This document shows positions 24,124 through 33,260 of a stretch of DNA of 42,357 nt, piece by piece. The notes under the pieces were generated by a model that was not told the DNA's origin, did no database searches, and saw only the letters and a program-made list of their open reading frames with translations. How positions within the stretch are numbered: position 1 is the stretch's first letter; the number at the start of each line of letters is the position of its first letter. The DNA lies in NCBI GenBank assembly GCA_021154405.1, contig JAJKIP010000062.1, positions 1 to 42,357 of the forward strand, given 5' to 3'. The translations under genes were made by a program, and so were the position numbers. The stretch is from Segetibacter sp. Its GTDB lineage: Bacteria > Bacteroidota > Bacteroidia > Chitinophagales > Chitinophagaceae.

Positions 24124-27100
24124 TTGCTGCGGAAAATTATTATTTGCCTGTGCCTGTTATTTTGCTGCCTTTGCGATCTCCGTGCTGCAGACCATCCCGT
24201 CAAATACCTCGGAATTGAACACGGGCTTTCCAATAATGCTGTTACCTCTATTTTTCAGGATAAGAAAGGATTTATGTGGTTTGGTACCTATGATGGTCTA
24301 AACCGCTATGATGGTTATAATTTTCAGGTATTCCGTAACAGGGTAGGAGACAGCAGTTCGCTCATCGGAAATGCAGTGTATACAATTGCCGGGGATTCCC
24401 GGGATAATTTATGGATTGGGGGACAAAAAGGTGCATGTGTTTTGGACTCCCTGCGCAAAAATTTTACTTCTCTCAGGTTCATCAGCGCCGATGCCAATAA
24501 GGAAGAATGGTTACGGGATGATATTCATAGTATAGTGGTCAACCGTAATGACGTCGTTTTGATCGGCACCAATCACCGTGGGTTAATCGTATTTGATAGG
24601 AATACTCGAACTGGTAAACAGATTGTTCTTCCGGCCGGTATGGGAGCAGCTTATGATGCAACTGCCATTGAAACAGATCCTTCAGGCACTCTTATCTGGA
24701 TTTTTGTACAGCAACGTGGACTCTTCCTTTTCAATCTTTCTACCCAAAAGCTTTCACTGTTAAACAGTGATATTAAAGAAGGCAATTGCCTGCGCCGTGC
24801 CAGTGATGGAAATCTCTGGCTGGGTAATGAACGCGGTCTCTTTGAATACAATATTCAGGCAAACCGGTATTCGGCCAATCGCATTGCTACCAACAGCAAA
24901 ATTGTTCACCTTAAAGAAGATAAGAATGGACTTTTATGGATTGCTTCCGATGGAGATGGTTTGCTGGTCATGAACAGGACAGATGTAAAAGCTCATGCCT
25001 TTTTAGCGTCTGATGGCAGTCAGCTTATCAACAGCAATGCCATTTACGCCATATATGAAGATATTGAAGGCCGGGAATGGATCGGTACTCTTAGAGGAGG
25101 CATCAATACAATTGAAGCTGCTCCTGATGCATTTCAACTGATCAATTTTGCACATTCAACTTATAAAAGCCCCGCAACCAATTTCATTCTCTCCTTTGCT
25201 GAAGACCGAAAAAACAATTTGTGGATAGGCACCGATGGTGCCGGGTTACGTTATTGGGACAGAGAAGCGAATCAATATTCAGAATATTTCCATTCAGAAA
25301 ACCCTGGTTCTGTCAGTAGCAATTTTATTACAAGTATTGTAAATGATGCTGATAACACTACCTGGGTTGCTACCTGGTTAGGTGGTATCAATCGCTTTGA
25401 TGCAGTTAAAAAGCAATTTGTAAAATACTTCTGCTATAATTCTGTAACCAGGGCATTGGAAAACAATATCTGGGTATTGTACCAGGACGCCTCGCAACGG
25501 TTATGGGCTGGAGCTACCAACGATGGGAGTCTGTATTTATATAATAAGCAGCGTGATCAGTTTGAGTTATTTGACAATAAGGTCAGGAACCTGCAGTGTA
25601 TGGCAGAAGACCGTAATGGAAATCTGTGGGGTGGCAATTACAATGACCTCATCAGGATTGACAGAATTAATAAGAAACATCAGGTTTATAATATTGGATA
25701 TACTATTCGGACTATTCATGAAGACAGTCGCAAAAGACTCTGGATAGGTACACAGGAAGGGGGATTATTGCTTTTTGATCGCGAAACCGGTAAATTCCAG
25801 CGATTTACCATGAGCGAAGGTCTTTCCAATAATACCGTTCTCCGGCTGCTGGAAGATGATAAAGGATTCTTATGGTTAAGCACCTTCAATGGCCTTTCCA
25901 GGTTTGATCCGGAGAAAAAAAGCTTTCGGAATTACTATCAGTCGGATGGTTTACAAAGTAATCAGTTCAGCTTTAATGCAGGCTTAGCACTCAATAAGGG
26001 GGAATTTGCCTTTGGCGGAATAAATGGATTCAATTTGTTTTACCCTGATAGCGTTCAGATCCATTCTTCCCAACCTAAATTATTCCTAACCGGTTTATTC
26101 ATTGATAATGCACCGGCAGATGATAATCCAAGGCAAATTTTGCCAACTACAGCAGATGGAATGCAGCAGATCAAAGTGCCCTTTGATCGTGCGGTACTTT
26201 CCTTAAACTTCCTCGCCCTGGATTATAGCAGTTCAGACAGGATCAGCTATGCTTATTACCTGGAAGGATGGGATAAGAGCTGGAATTATGTGGGCAATAT
26301 CAGAACAGCCAACTATTCCCGTCTGCAGGAAGGAAACTATTTATTTAAGGTAAAAGCCAAATCCCAGGATGGGAACTGGGGACCTGAAGCAACCCTTCTG
26401 CAAATCATTGTATTGCGGCCCTGGTACCGGACATGGTGGGCTTACACATCTTATGTATTGATCTTTGCAGTGGCCATATATTTATACCTGCTGTATTACC
26501 GCAGGCAGGAGCGTTTGAAATATGAAATTAAATTGGCCCACCTGGAAAATGAAAAGGACAAAGAACTCAATGAAAAAAAACTCTCATTTTTTACCAATAT
26601 CTCCCATGAATTCAGGAGCCCGCTTTCACTGATCATTAATCCGCTTAAGGATTTTTTGGCCAGGAAGAACGAAATCAGGAATGGGGACGATCTGAATATT
26701 GCCTATCGAAATGCAAGAAGGTTATTAAGCCTGGTAGATCAATTATTACTTTTCCGAAAAGCGGACAGCGGGGCCGATATATTAAAGGTATCCAGGTTTG
26801 ATATTATTCATCTCTGTAATGAAGTATACCAGTGTTTTGTGCAGCAGGCAAAGAACAGAGGAATGCAGTATGATTTCAATACGGAAATTGATAAGATAGA
26901 ATTATATGGCGATTACGAGAAAATTGAGATCGCCCTATTCAATTTGTTATCCAATGCTTTTAAATATACCAGCGATGGTGGCAAAATTGATATTAACGTA
27001 TACCAGGAAGGTGAGGTGGTGAAGATCCTTATCAAGGATACAGGTTGTGGTTTTGAGATGGCTGAAAGCAATCGCATTTTCGAGAAATTCCAGCAGGCTT

Positions 27101-28182
27101 CAAGTGTCCGGAGCCAGAAAGCAGGATTTGGTATTGGACTCTACCTGGTGAAACATTTTGTTGAAAGCCATAAAGGAACAATTTCCGTTGATAGTCAGCT
27201 GAACAGGGGAACGAGTTTTATCATTGCCCTCCCAACAGGAACCAAACATTTGCCTGCACAATATATCACGGATGATTCCGGGCAAGGTCATGCACTTTTG
27301 GATGAGCTTGTGGAGGAACCTGAATTGCCAGTTCCTGAATTGGCAGAAGAGGGTAGATCTGCGGATGAAACGGTTACTGAAAAGAAAACGCTGTTGATAG
27401 TGGATGATAACGCGGAGATCCGGGAATATATGCGACAGTTATTTGGTGAAAAGTATGTTTTATTTACGGCGGATAACGGCGATACCGCATTAACAATGGC
27501 CCTTAGGCATTTCCCTGACCTGATCATTTCTGATATCACCATGACAGGCATAGACGGTATCGAACTCTGTGCAAGAGTTAAGAAGTCAGAGCTCCTTGCC
27601 CATATCCCTGTTATATTGTTAACGGCCGCTTCTTCATCGGAAGTAAAATTGAAAGGTATTGAAGGCGGTGCAGATGATTATATCACCAAGCCGTTTGACA
27701 GCAAGCTTCTCCATGCCAGGGTTGATACCATTCTCAAGAACCGAAACAGGCTGCAGCGATACTTCTTTGATCATATTACCTTACAGGAATCTACGATCAA
27801 GGTACCGGCTGAATACCGCGACTTCCTCAAAGACTGCATCCGGGTGGTGGAAGAGAACCTGGACACAGAGGATTTTACCATTCTCAAATTCTCAAAGGCC
27901 ATGGGCATGAGCCGGTCTTCCCTTTACCAAAAGATCAAGAATATCTCTGGCCAATCACCGAATGCCTTTATACGCTCCATCCGGTTGCGTCGCGCTGCGG
28001 TCCTTATAATAAAGGAGAACATGAATGTAAACCAGGCTGCCTTCCAGGTAGGAATCGGGGATGCGCGCTATTTTCGAGAGCAGTTTACAAAGCTGTTTGG
28101 CATGACTCCTTCAGATTACCGGAAAAAATATCGCCAGCCATTTAGTGGCGAGATGAATTTATTAAGGCCTGAAACTGACTAA
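24124..28182 (+). CDS. Hybrid two-component system regulator (HTCS) of the downstream PUL
   Basis: This 1352-residue one-protein signalling chain has a signal peptide (LLRKIIICLCLLFCCLCDLRA). Two blocks of propeller repeats fill about 30-650 (KGFMWFGTYDGLNRYDGYNF and similar), followed by a Y_Y_Y domain at about 685-765 and a transmembrane helix at about 771-792. The kinase has HisKA FTNISHEFRSPLSLI (His828), HATPase NLLSNAFKYTSDGG, DTGCGFEM and FGIGLYLVKHF. A receiver at about 1088-1205 (LLIVDDNAEIREYM, acceptor Asp1137 in DLIISDITM) is followed by an AraC-type HTH at about 1245-1345 (FSKAMGMSRSSLYQKIK, GIGDARYFREQFTKLFG). HTCS proteins bind a signature oligosaccharide in the periplasm and activate their neighbouring susCD operon, here 95 bp or more downstream. 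The start is TTG: no in-frame ATG exists after the stop at 24085. Confidence 0.95.
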   Translation: MLRKIIICLCLLFCCLCDLRAADHPVKYLGIEHGLSNNAVTSIFQDKKGFMWFGTYDGLNRYDGYNFQVFRNRVGDSSSLIGNAVYTIAGDSRDNLWIGGQKGACVLDSLRKNFTSLRFISADANKEEWLRDDIHSIVVNRNDVVLIGTNHRGLIVFDRNTRTGKQIVLPAGMGAAYDATAIETDPSGTLIWIFVQQRGLFLFNLSTQKLSLLNSDIKEGNCLRRASDGNLWLGNERGLFEYNIQANRYSANRIATNSKIVHLKEDKNGLLWIASDGDGLLVMNRTDVKAHAFLASDGSQLINSNAIYAIYEDIEGREWIGTLRGGINTIEAAPDAFQLINFAHSTYKSPATNFILSFAEDRKNNLWIGTDGAGLRYWDREANQYSEYFHSENPGSVSSNFITSIVNDADNTTWVATWLGGINRFDAVKKQFVKYFCYNSVTRALENNIWVLYQDASQRLWAGATNDGSLYLYNKQRDQFELFDNKVRNLQCMAEDRNGNLWGGNYNDLIRIDRINKKHQVYNIGYTIRTIHEDSRKRLWIGTQEGGLLLFDRETGKFQRFTMSEGLSNNTVLRLLEDDKGFLWLSTFNGLSRFDPEKKSFRNYYQSDGLQSNQFSFNAGLALNKGEFAFGGINGFNLFYPDSVQIHSSQPKLFLTGLFIDNAPADDNPRQILPTTADGMQQIKVPFDRAVLSLNFLALDYSSSDRISYAYYLEGWDKSWNYVGNIRTANYSRLQEGNYLFKVKAKSQDGNWGPEATLLQIIVLRPWYRTWWAYTSYVLIFAVAIYLYLLYYRRQERLKYEIKLAHLENEKDKELNEKKLSFFTNISHEFRSPLSLIINPLKDFLARKNEIRNGDDLNIAYRNARRLLSLVDQLLLFRKADSGADILKVSRFDIIHLCNEVYQCFVQQAKNRGMQYDFNTEIDKIELYGDYEKIEIALFNLLSNAFKYTSDGGKIDINVYQEGEVVKILIKDTGCGFEMAESNRIFEKFQQASSVRSQKAGFGIGLYLVKHFVESHKGTISVDSQLNRGTSFIIALPTGTKHLPAQYITDDSGQGHALLDELVEEPELPVPELAEEGRSADETVTEKKTLLIVDDNAEIREYMRQLFGEKYVLFTADNGDTALTMALRHFPDLIISDITMTGIDGIELCARVKKSELLAHIPVILLTAASSSEVKLKGIEGGADDYITKPFDSKLLHARVDTILKNRNRLQRYFFDHITLQESTIKVPAEYRDFLKDCIRVVEENLDTEDFTILKFSKAMGMSRSSLYQKIKNISGQSPNAFIRSIRLRRAAVLIIKENMNVNQAAFQVGIGDARYFREQFTKLFGMTPSDYRKKYRQPFSGEMNLLRPETD

Positions 28183-28297
28183 TCGATAATTTACCCCCCT
28201 CATTTTACCAATTTACCGCCGGTTCCAACCACCTCTGCGCTTCTACCTTAGTTGTGACAACCGACTAATCTGTTAAATGCAGGAAAGCATTCATCAG

Positions 28298-28315
28298 ATT
28301 ATTACTAGTAATAAT
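28298..28315. promoter_or_regulatory. Perfect 18-bp palindrome ATTATTACTAGTAATAAT upstream of susC
   Basis: The 18 bases are exactly self-complementary and end 21 bp before the preferred susC ATG (28337), on the promoter side of a PUL operon whose HTCS regulator lies immediately upstream. It could be the HTCS or another regulator's operator, or the leader hairpin of the susC mRNA. Its presence argues against the longer ORF start at 28277. Confidence 0.5.
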
Positions 28316-28336
28316 ATAAATAATTGCCTTGCTATT

Positions 28337-31300
28337 ATGAGAAGATCTACTCTCCGTGGCATTCCTGCGATGAGTCGCAGCTTTGCACTCAAACTGCTTT
28401 GTTTTGTCTTTCTCGGCTTAATCAGCTGCCCAATTTTTTCACAGATCTCTGGTACTGTTAAATCGGGTGAGCAGCCTGTTAGTGATGTAACTGTTACAGT
28501 TAAGGGCACTACAACTGCTACCAAAACCAATGATCAGGGACATTTTTCAATTGATGCTTCTCCCAACTCCGTACTGGTGTTCACACACGTGAGTTTTACC
28601 TCGCGGGAAATGAATATTGGCAACCAGCAACAGGTCAATATAGACCTGGATCCACTGAGTGGAAGCCTTGGTGAAGTAGTGGTAGTGGGTTATAATGCCC
28701 AGAAAAAAGCCACTCTTACCGGTTCTGTTTCAACTGTGAAAGGAGCTGACCTGGTGAAGAGTCCACAGGCGAACGTATCCAACTCTCTGGCGGGACGTTT
28801 TTCCGGTATGATGCTTACCAATCGTGCTGGTGAACCCGGGTATGATGGTTCAGGAATTTTGATCAGGGGACTTGCTACAACAGGTAGTAATGATGTATTG
28901 ATTGTAGTAGATGGTGTGCCAGGGCAGATCGGTGGCCTGGAAAGATTGAACCCAAATGATATCGAAAGTATCAGTGTATTGAAAGATGCATCTGCCGCCA
29001 TTTATGGCAGCCGCGCGGCAAACGGAGTTATATTAGTAACAACCAGACGCGGTAAAACGGGTAAGCCAACCATTTCTGCCAGTTTCAATCAGGGGTTTTC
29101 TTCACCTACACGTTTACCTAAAATGGCTGATGCAGCTACTTATGCTGCCATCAGCAATGAAGTAGCCTATTACAACAACCAGGCTGGTGGACTTAATCAG
29201 CAATACAGTGCAGCAGAGATACAGAAATTTGCAGATGGTTCTGATCCTTTGAATTATCCCAATACAGATTGGGCTGATGTAACGCTTAAAAAATCTGCCG
29301 GGCAGAACCAGTCGAATGTATCCATTGCAGGAGGTAGTGACAATATCCGGTATTATCTCTCTGCCGGTATGTTGTACCAGGATGGATTATATAAGAATGG
29401 CGCTACCAACTACAAACAATATAGCTTCCGTTCCAATATAGATGCAAATGTTACAAAGGATCTTAAAGTAAGCCTTTATCTGTCTGGGAGGCAGGAAGAC
29501 CGTCAGTTCCCCACTTCAAGTGCTGGAAATATCTTCCGGTCTATCTATCGTGCCTATTCAACCATTCCTGCCTTTTACCCTACCAATGGATTGCCATCTT
29601 CCGGGATTGAGGGATCAAATCCTGCAATTATGTCAACTGATATCGGTGGCCTGGCAAAGAATCCAAATTCCGTATTTAACGGAATTCTGAAAGGAAGTTA
29701 TAATATTCCTTTTGTGAAAGGATTGTCTGTTGATGGATTTGCAGCCATTGACAAATCCTGGAACTTCAACAAAACATTCAATAAACCCTACCTGCTGTAT
29801 GATTATAACAAGAATACGAATGTATACACTCCAAGGGTAGTAGGTGGCTCTAATAACCTTGGGACATTGAATGAAAGCCAGCAAAACCAGACTCAGATCA
29901 CAGCCAATATTAAACTCAACTATCAATTAAGCTTTAATAACCATAATGTCAATGCCTTTGCAGGTTACGAGCAAAGTGAAATAAAATCGGAGACCTTTGG
30001 TGCAACACGTCAGAATTTCCCCACCACACAAACACCTGAATTATCACAGGGTGGTACTGCAGCTACTGACAGGGACAATAGTGGAAGCAGTTATCATTTC
30101 ACCAGGAAAAGCTGGATCGGAAAACTTTCCTATAACTATAGCGAAAAATATCTGGCAGATGTGCAGATACGTATCGATGGTTCCTCAACCTTTCCCAAAG
30201 GTAACCAGTATGGATACTTTCCTTCCTTCTCTGCAGGCTGGATTGTTACCAAAGAATCATTCATGAATGTAAGCTGGCTCAATTACCTTAAAGTAAGAGC
30301 ATCTTATGGTGCATTGGGTAATGATAATGTGGGTTTGTTCCAGTACCTCAATACCTACGCATTCAATAATCAGCTGGTATTAGGTTCCAGCATAGTTCCC
30401 GGTATGGAGCTGACCAAGCTGGCTAATCCTAATATCCATTGGGAAGATGCAAGAAAAACAGATATAGGTATCGAGGCAAATTTCCTGAATGACTTCAATC
30501 TGGAATTGATCTATTTTAAACAAAAACGTACCAATATCCTGGCAATCAGGAATGCCTCTATTCCATTTGTTTCAGGAATTGTGAACCCTTTTGGATCAGG
30601 TGCACTGGTGCCGTCTGAAAATATCGGAAGGGTAAATAGCAAGGGATTTGAAGCGACCCTGGGTTATAATAAAAAGAAAGCTGATTTCTCTTACGGGATC
30701 TCAGGAAACATAACTTATGCAAAGAGTGAGATCATCAATATAGATGAAGCATCAGGTGTGCTTCCTTATCAAAAGCAGACTGGTCAGCCATTGAATACAT
30801 ATCTCCTTTACAATTCAATCGGAATATTTCATTCAACTGATGAGATTGCAAAATATCCTCACCTCAGCGTAGCCAAACCTGGTGACCTGATCTACCAGGA
30901 TTATAATGGTGATGGAAACATTACTGCTGATGACCAGGTAAGGTCCAAATACGGAAATATCCCACAGATCACTTACGGCATCCTTCTTAATGGTGGATAC
31001 AGGAATTTTGATCTATCCGTTGTATTAGCCGGACAGGCCCAGGTCTCTCAATATGTATTGCCTGAATCTGGAACTGTAGGTAATTTCTATAGCAGCTGGG
31101 CAGACAATCGCTGGAGTCCCACAAATACCAACGGGACCTACCCAAGAGTGGATACCAGAACATCTGCTTCTGTAAATGGTGGATTATACAATAACACTTT
31201 CTGGCTGAATGATGCGTCATTCCTCCGTCTCAAGAATATTGAATTGGGATACAATCTCGGAAGTTCTGTTTTGCGCAAGGCAAAACTCCAGGACGTAAGA

Positions 31301-31432
31301 GTATATCTTAATGCATTCAATCTTTTCACTATTACCAAAGTGAAGGACTATGATCCGGAAGGAAATAGCGGAAGCGGGCAATTCTATCCGCAACAAAAAA
31401 TCATCAATATTGGCGTAAACGTAAAACTCTGA
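28337..31432 (+). CDS. SusC/RagA-family TonB-linked outer-membrane transporter
   Basis: This complete SusC has about 1031 residues from ATG 28337. A TTG-like open frame extends to 28277, but that adds a stretch encoded by a palindrome and no signal; ATG 28370 (MSRSFALKLLCFVFLGLISC) is another option. The signal peptide is followed by a CarboxypepD_reg-like domain (ISGTVKSGEQPVSDVTVTVK to VNIDLDPLSG), the TonB-box-like GEVVVVGY, and a plug with VKGADLVKSPQANVSNSLAG, ILIRGLATTGSNDVLIVVDG and SVLKDASAAIYGSRAANG. The barrel includes YQDYNGDGNITADDQ, a calcium-loop-like SusC motif. SusD follows after 20 bp. Its cargo is probably the galactan-type oligosaccharide implied by the downstream GH30-like and GH35 enzymes. 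Confidence 0.95.
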   Translation: MRRSTLRGIPAMSRSFALKLLCFVFLGLISCPIFSQISGTVKSGEQPVSDVTVTVKGTTTATKTNDQGHFSIDASPNSVLVFTHVSFTSREMNIGNQQQVNIDLDPLSGSLGEVVVVGYNAQKKATLTGSVSTVKGADLVKSPQANVSNSLAGRFSGMMLTNRAGEPGYDGSGILIRGLATTGSNDVLIVVDGVPGQIGGLERLNPNDIESISVLKDASAAIYGSRAANGVILVTTRRGKTGKPTISASFNQGFSSPTRLPKMADAATYAAISNEVAYYNNQAGGLNQQYSAAEIQKFADGSDPLNYPNTDWADVTLKKSAGQNQSNVSIAGGSDNIRYYLSAGMLYQDGLYKNGATNYKQYSFRSNIDANVTKDLKVSLYLSGRQEDRQFPTSSAGNIFRSIYRAYSTIPAFYPTNGLPSSGIEGSNPAIMSTDIGGLAKNPNSVFNGILKGSYNIPFVKGLSVDGFAAIDKSWNFNKTFNKPYLLYDYNKNTNVYTPRVVGGSNNLGTLNESQQNQTQITANIKLNYQLSFNNHNVNAFAGYEQSEIKSETFGATRQNFPTTQTPELSQGGTAATDRDNSGSSYHFTRKSWIGKLSYNYSEKYLADVQIRIDGSSTFPKGNQYGYFPSFSAGWIVTKESFMNVSWLNYLKVRASYGALGNDNVGLFQYLNTYAFNNQLVLGSSIVPGMELTKLANPNIHWEDARKTDIGIEANFLNDFNLELIYFKQKRTNILAIRNASIPFVSGIVNPFGSGALVPSENIGRVNSKGFEATLGYNKKKADFSYGISGNITYAKSEIINIDEASGVLPYQKQTGQPLNTYLLYNSIGIFHSTDEIAKYPHLSVAKPGDLIYQDYNGDGNITADDQVRSKYGNIPQITYGILLNGGYRNFDLSVVLAGQAQVSQYVLPESGTVGNFYSSWADNRWSPTNTNGTYPRVDTRTSASVNGGLYNNTFWLNDASFLRLKNIELGYNLGSSVLRKAKLQDVRVYLNAFNLFTITKVKDYDPEGNSGSGQFYPQQKIINIGVNVKL

Positions 31433-31452
31433 TTGCTTAATACTATTATAAT

Positions 31453-33147
31453 ATGAAAAAGAATCTATTTCCCTATTTATTATTAATAACCTGCCTGCCG
31501 GTCTTTATATCCTGCAAGAAAGACTTTCTGGATATTCAGGCCACTGACAGGATCTCTGAGCAGGCGTTGCTTGGAGATTCTTCCCTGTTTGAGAATTTTG
31601 TAACTAACCGCTATATCGGGGTAAGATTGCAGGATAAAGAGGGTGATGGCACCAATCCTGGTTTTGGCCGTGCATTTGAATATGCCATGTGGAGCTCCCT
31701 TACAGACGAGTCTATCTATAATAACGATGATAATACCTGGCTGGTTCAGCGTGGATTGCTGGCTCCCGAGAATACAGGCATAGCTGGTACTATCTGGGCA
31801 AGAAGCTATCGTAGCATCAGGGAATGTAACTGGGCATTACAGAATATCGATAAGGTAACAATGAGTGCCGATCATAAGACTCGTGTAACCGCCGAGCTTC
31901 GCTTTATTAGAGCGTATCGTTATCATGATCTGATCCGTAATTACGGAGGTGTGGTATTGATGGGGAATGATGTTTATAATCTGTCTGATAATCTGCAGGA
32001 TGCCAAATTATTCACCCGAAGCACATTGCAGGAAAGTATGAACTATGTTTTGGCTGAGCTGGATGCAGCAGCTGCAGGCCTTCCCCAGAACAATGGTTCA
32101 AACTGGGTAAATGGTCGGGCAACCAAAGGAGCAGCATTAGGATTGAAATCAAGGCTAACGCTCTATGCTGCAAGCCCGTTATATAATGTTGGCACCTGGG
32201 TCGCAGCAGTTACAGCCGCCCAGGCAGTGATCAGCTTAAATAAATACAGTTTATATACTGGTGGATATGCAAATTTATTCACTGATGCAACTGCTGCCAA
32301 CACGGAAACTATTTTCGCACGGTTATATACCAAGAATGCAGGGCATACACACCTGGAAATTGCCAATGGTCCCAATGGCTATGGTGGCTGGGGTGGCAAT
32401 CTTCCATTGCAAAACCTTGTGGATGATTACCAGATGGATAATGGAAAAAGTATTACGGATGGAACTTCTGGCTATAATGCACAGAATCCCTATGTTAATC
32501 GCGACCCACGTTTCTATGCTACCATTGTTTATAATGGATCAACCTATCGGGGAGCTACCGTTGAAACTTTTACTCCTGGTGGAAAGGACAGCAAAGATGG
32601 TCCTGAAAACTGGAATACATCCAAGACCGGATACTATCTAAAGAAATATATGAATGATGCCTATCCTTTGCAAAACCCATGGGGTAATGCAGGATTCCAG
32701 CCCTGGTATTATATCCGCTATGCAGAAATACTTTTGAACTTTGCAGAGGCTTCCAATGAGGCCAGTGGTGCTGATGTAGTTCCTGCCGGTGCTACGCTTT
32801 CTGCCCGCACAGCTGTAAACCTCGTAAGAGCAAGGGCTGGAATGCCCGCACTGGCTGCAGGGTTATCCCAGACTGCCATGCGTGATGCAATCCGTAATGA
32901 ACGCAGGATTGAGCTGGCGTTTGAGGAACACCGCTTCTATGATGTACGAAGGTGGAAGATTGCAGACGTTACAGAAAACAGGCCAGCGCAGGGAATCAAT
33001 ATTACCAGGAGTGGATCAACGCTGACCTATGCTACGAAAGTGGCGCTTGATGGAAGGGCATTTGCAGCAAAGCATTACTGGTTACCGATACCAAGGGCCG
33101 AGATCCAGGCATCAGGTAATAAGATCCAACAAAACACAGGATATTAA
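31453..33147 (+). CDS. RagB/SusD-family nutrient-binding outer-membrane lipoprotein
   Basis: This 564-residue lipoprotein has signal MKKNLFPYLLLITCLPVFISC with lipobox FISC, then KKDFLDIQ, the usual SusD start. It has ELRFIRAYRYHDLIRNYGG (the FRA-Y-N-GG SusD motif), LGLKSRLTLYAASPLYN, WYYIRYAEILLNFAEASNE and the C-terminal RNERRIELAFEEHRFYDVRRW and YWLPIPRAEIQ motifs, ending QQNTGY. It is the lid and binding partner of the SusC just upstream. At 564 residues it is somewhat longer than the first SusD of the window, within the family range. A strong intrinsic terminator lies 48 bp downstream, so a susCD transcript can end here. Confidence 0.96.
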   Translation: MKKNLFPYLLLITCLPVFISCKKDFLDIQATDRISEQALLGDSSLFENFVTNRYIGVRLQDKEGDGTNPGFGRAFEYAMWSSLTDESIYNNDDNTWLVQRGLLAPENTGIAGTIWARSYRSIRECNWALQNIDKVTMSADHKTRVTAELRFIRAYRYHDLIRNYGGVVLMGNDVYNLSDNLQDAKLFTRSTLQESMNYVLAELDAAAAGLPQNNGSNWVNGRATKGAALGLKSRLTLYAASPLYNVGTWVAAVTAAQAVISLNKYSLYTGGYANLFTDATAANTETIFARLYTKNAGHTHLEIANGPNGYGGWGGNLPLQNLVDDYQMDNGKSITDGTSGYNAQNPYVNRDPRFYATIVYNGSTYRGATVETFTPGGKDSKDGPENWNTSKTGYYLKKYMNDAYPLQNPWGNAGFQPWYYIRYAEILLNFAEASNEASGADVVPAGATLSARTAVNLVRARAGMPALAAGLSQTAMRDAIRNERRIELAFEEHRFYDVRRWKIADVTENRPAQGINITRSGSTLTYATKVALDGRAFAAKHYWLPIPRAEIQASGNKIQQNTGY

Positions 33148-33195
33148 TGAATCGTTTTTTTTCGATACAGCAGTTTTAAGCAAAGCAACATGTAC

Positions 33196-33225
33196 AAATA
33201 AGAACCGGCAACGGTTCTTATTTTT
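33196..33225 (+). terminator. Intrinsic terminator between susD and the GH30-like gene
   Basis: A perfect 12-bp stem, AAATAAGAACCG (33196-33207) and CGGTTCTTATTT (33212-33223), closes on a GCAA tetraloop. The stem runs into five Ts (33221-33225). It lies 48 bp after the susD stop and 35 bp before the GH30-like start, inside what otherwise looks like one operon. Confidence 0.9.
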
Positions 33226-33260
33226 CTCATTTCCTTGTGATAACTTAATAGAAAATTATA

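Noticed and set aside
28277-28336. Upstream extension of the second SusC
   Set aside because: The extra 20 residues contain no signal peptide and overlap an exact palindrome; the signal peptide begins after 28337 or 28370.
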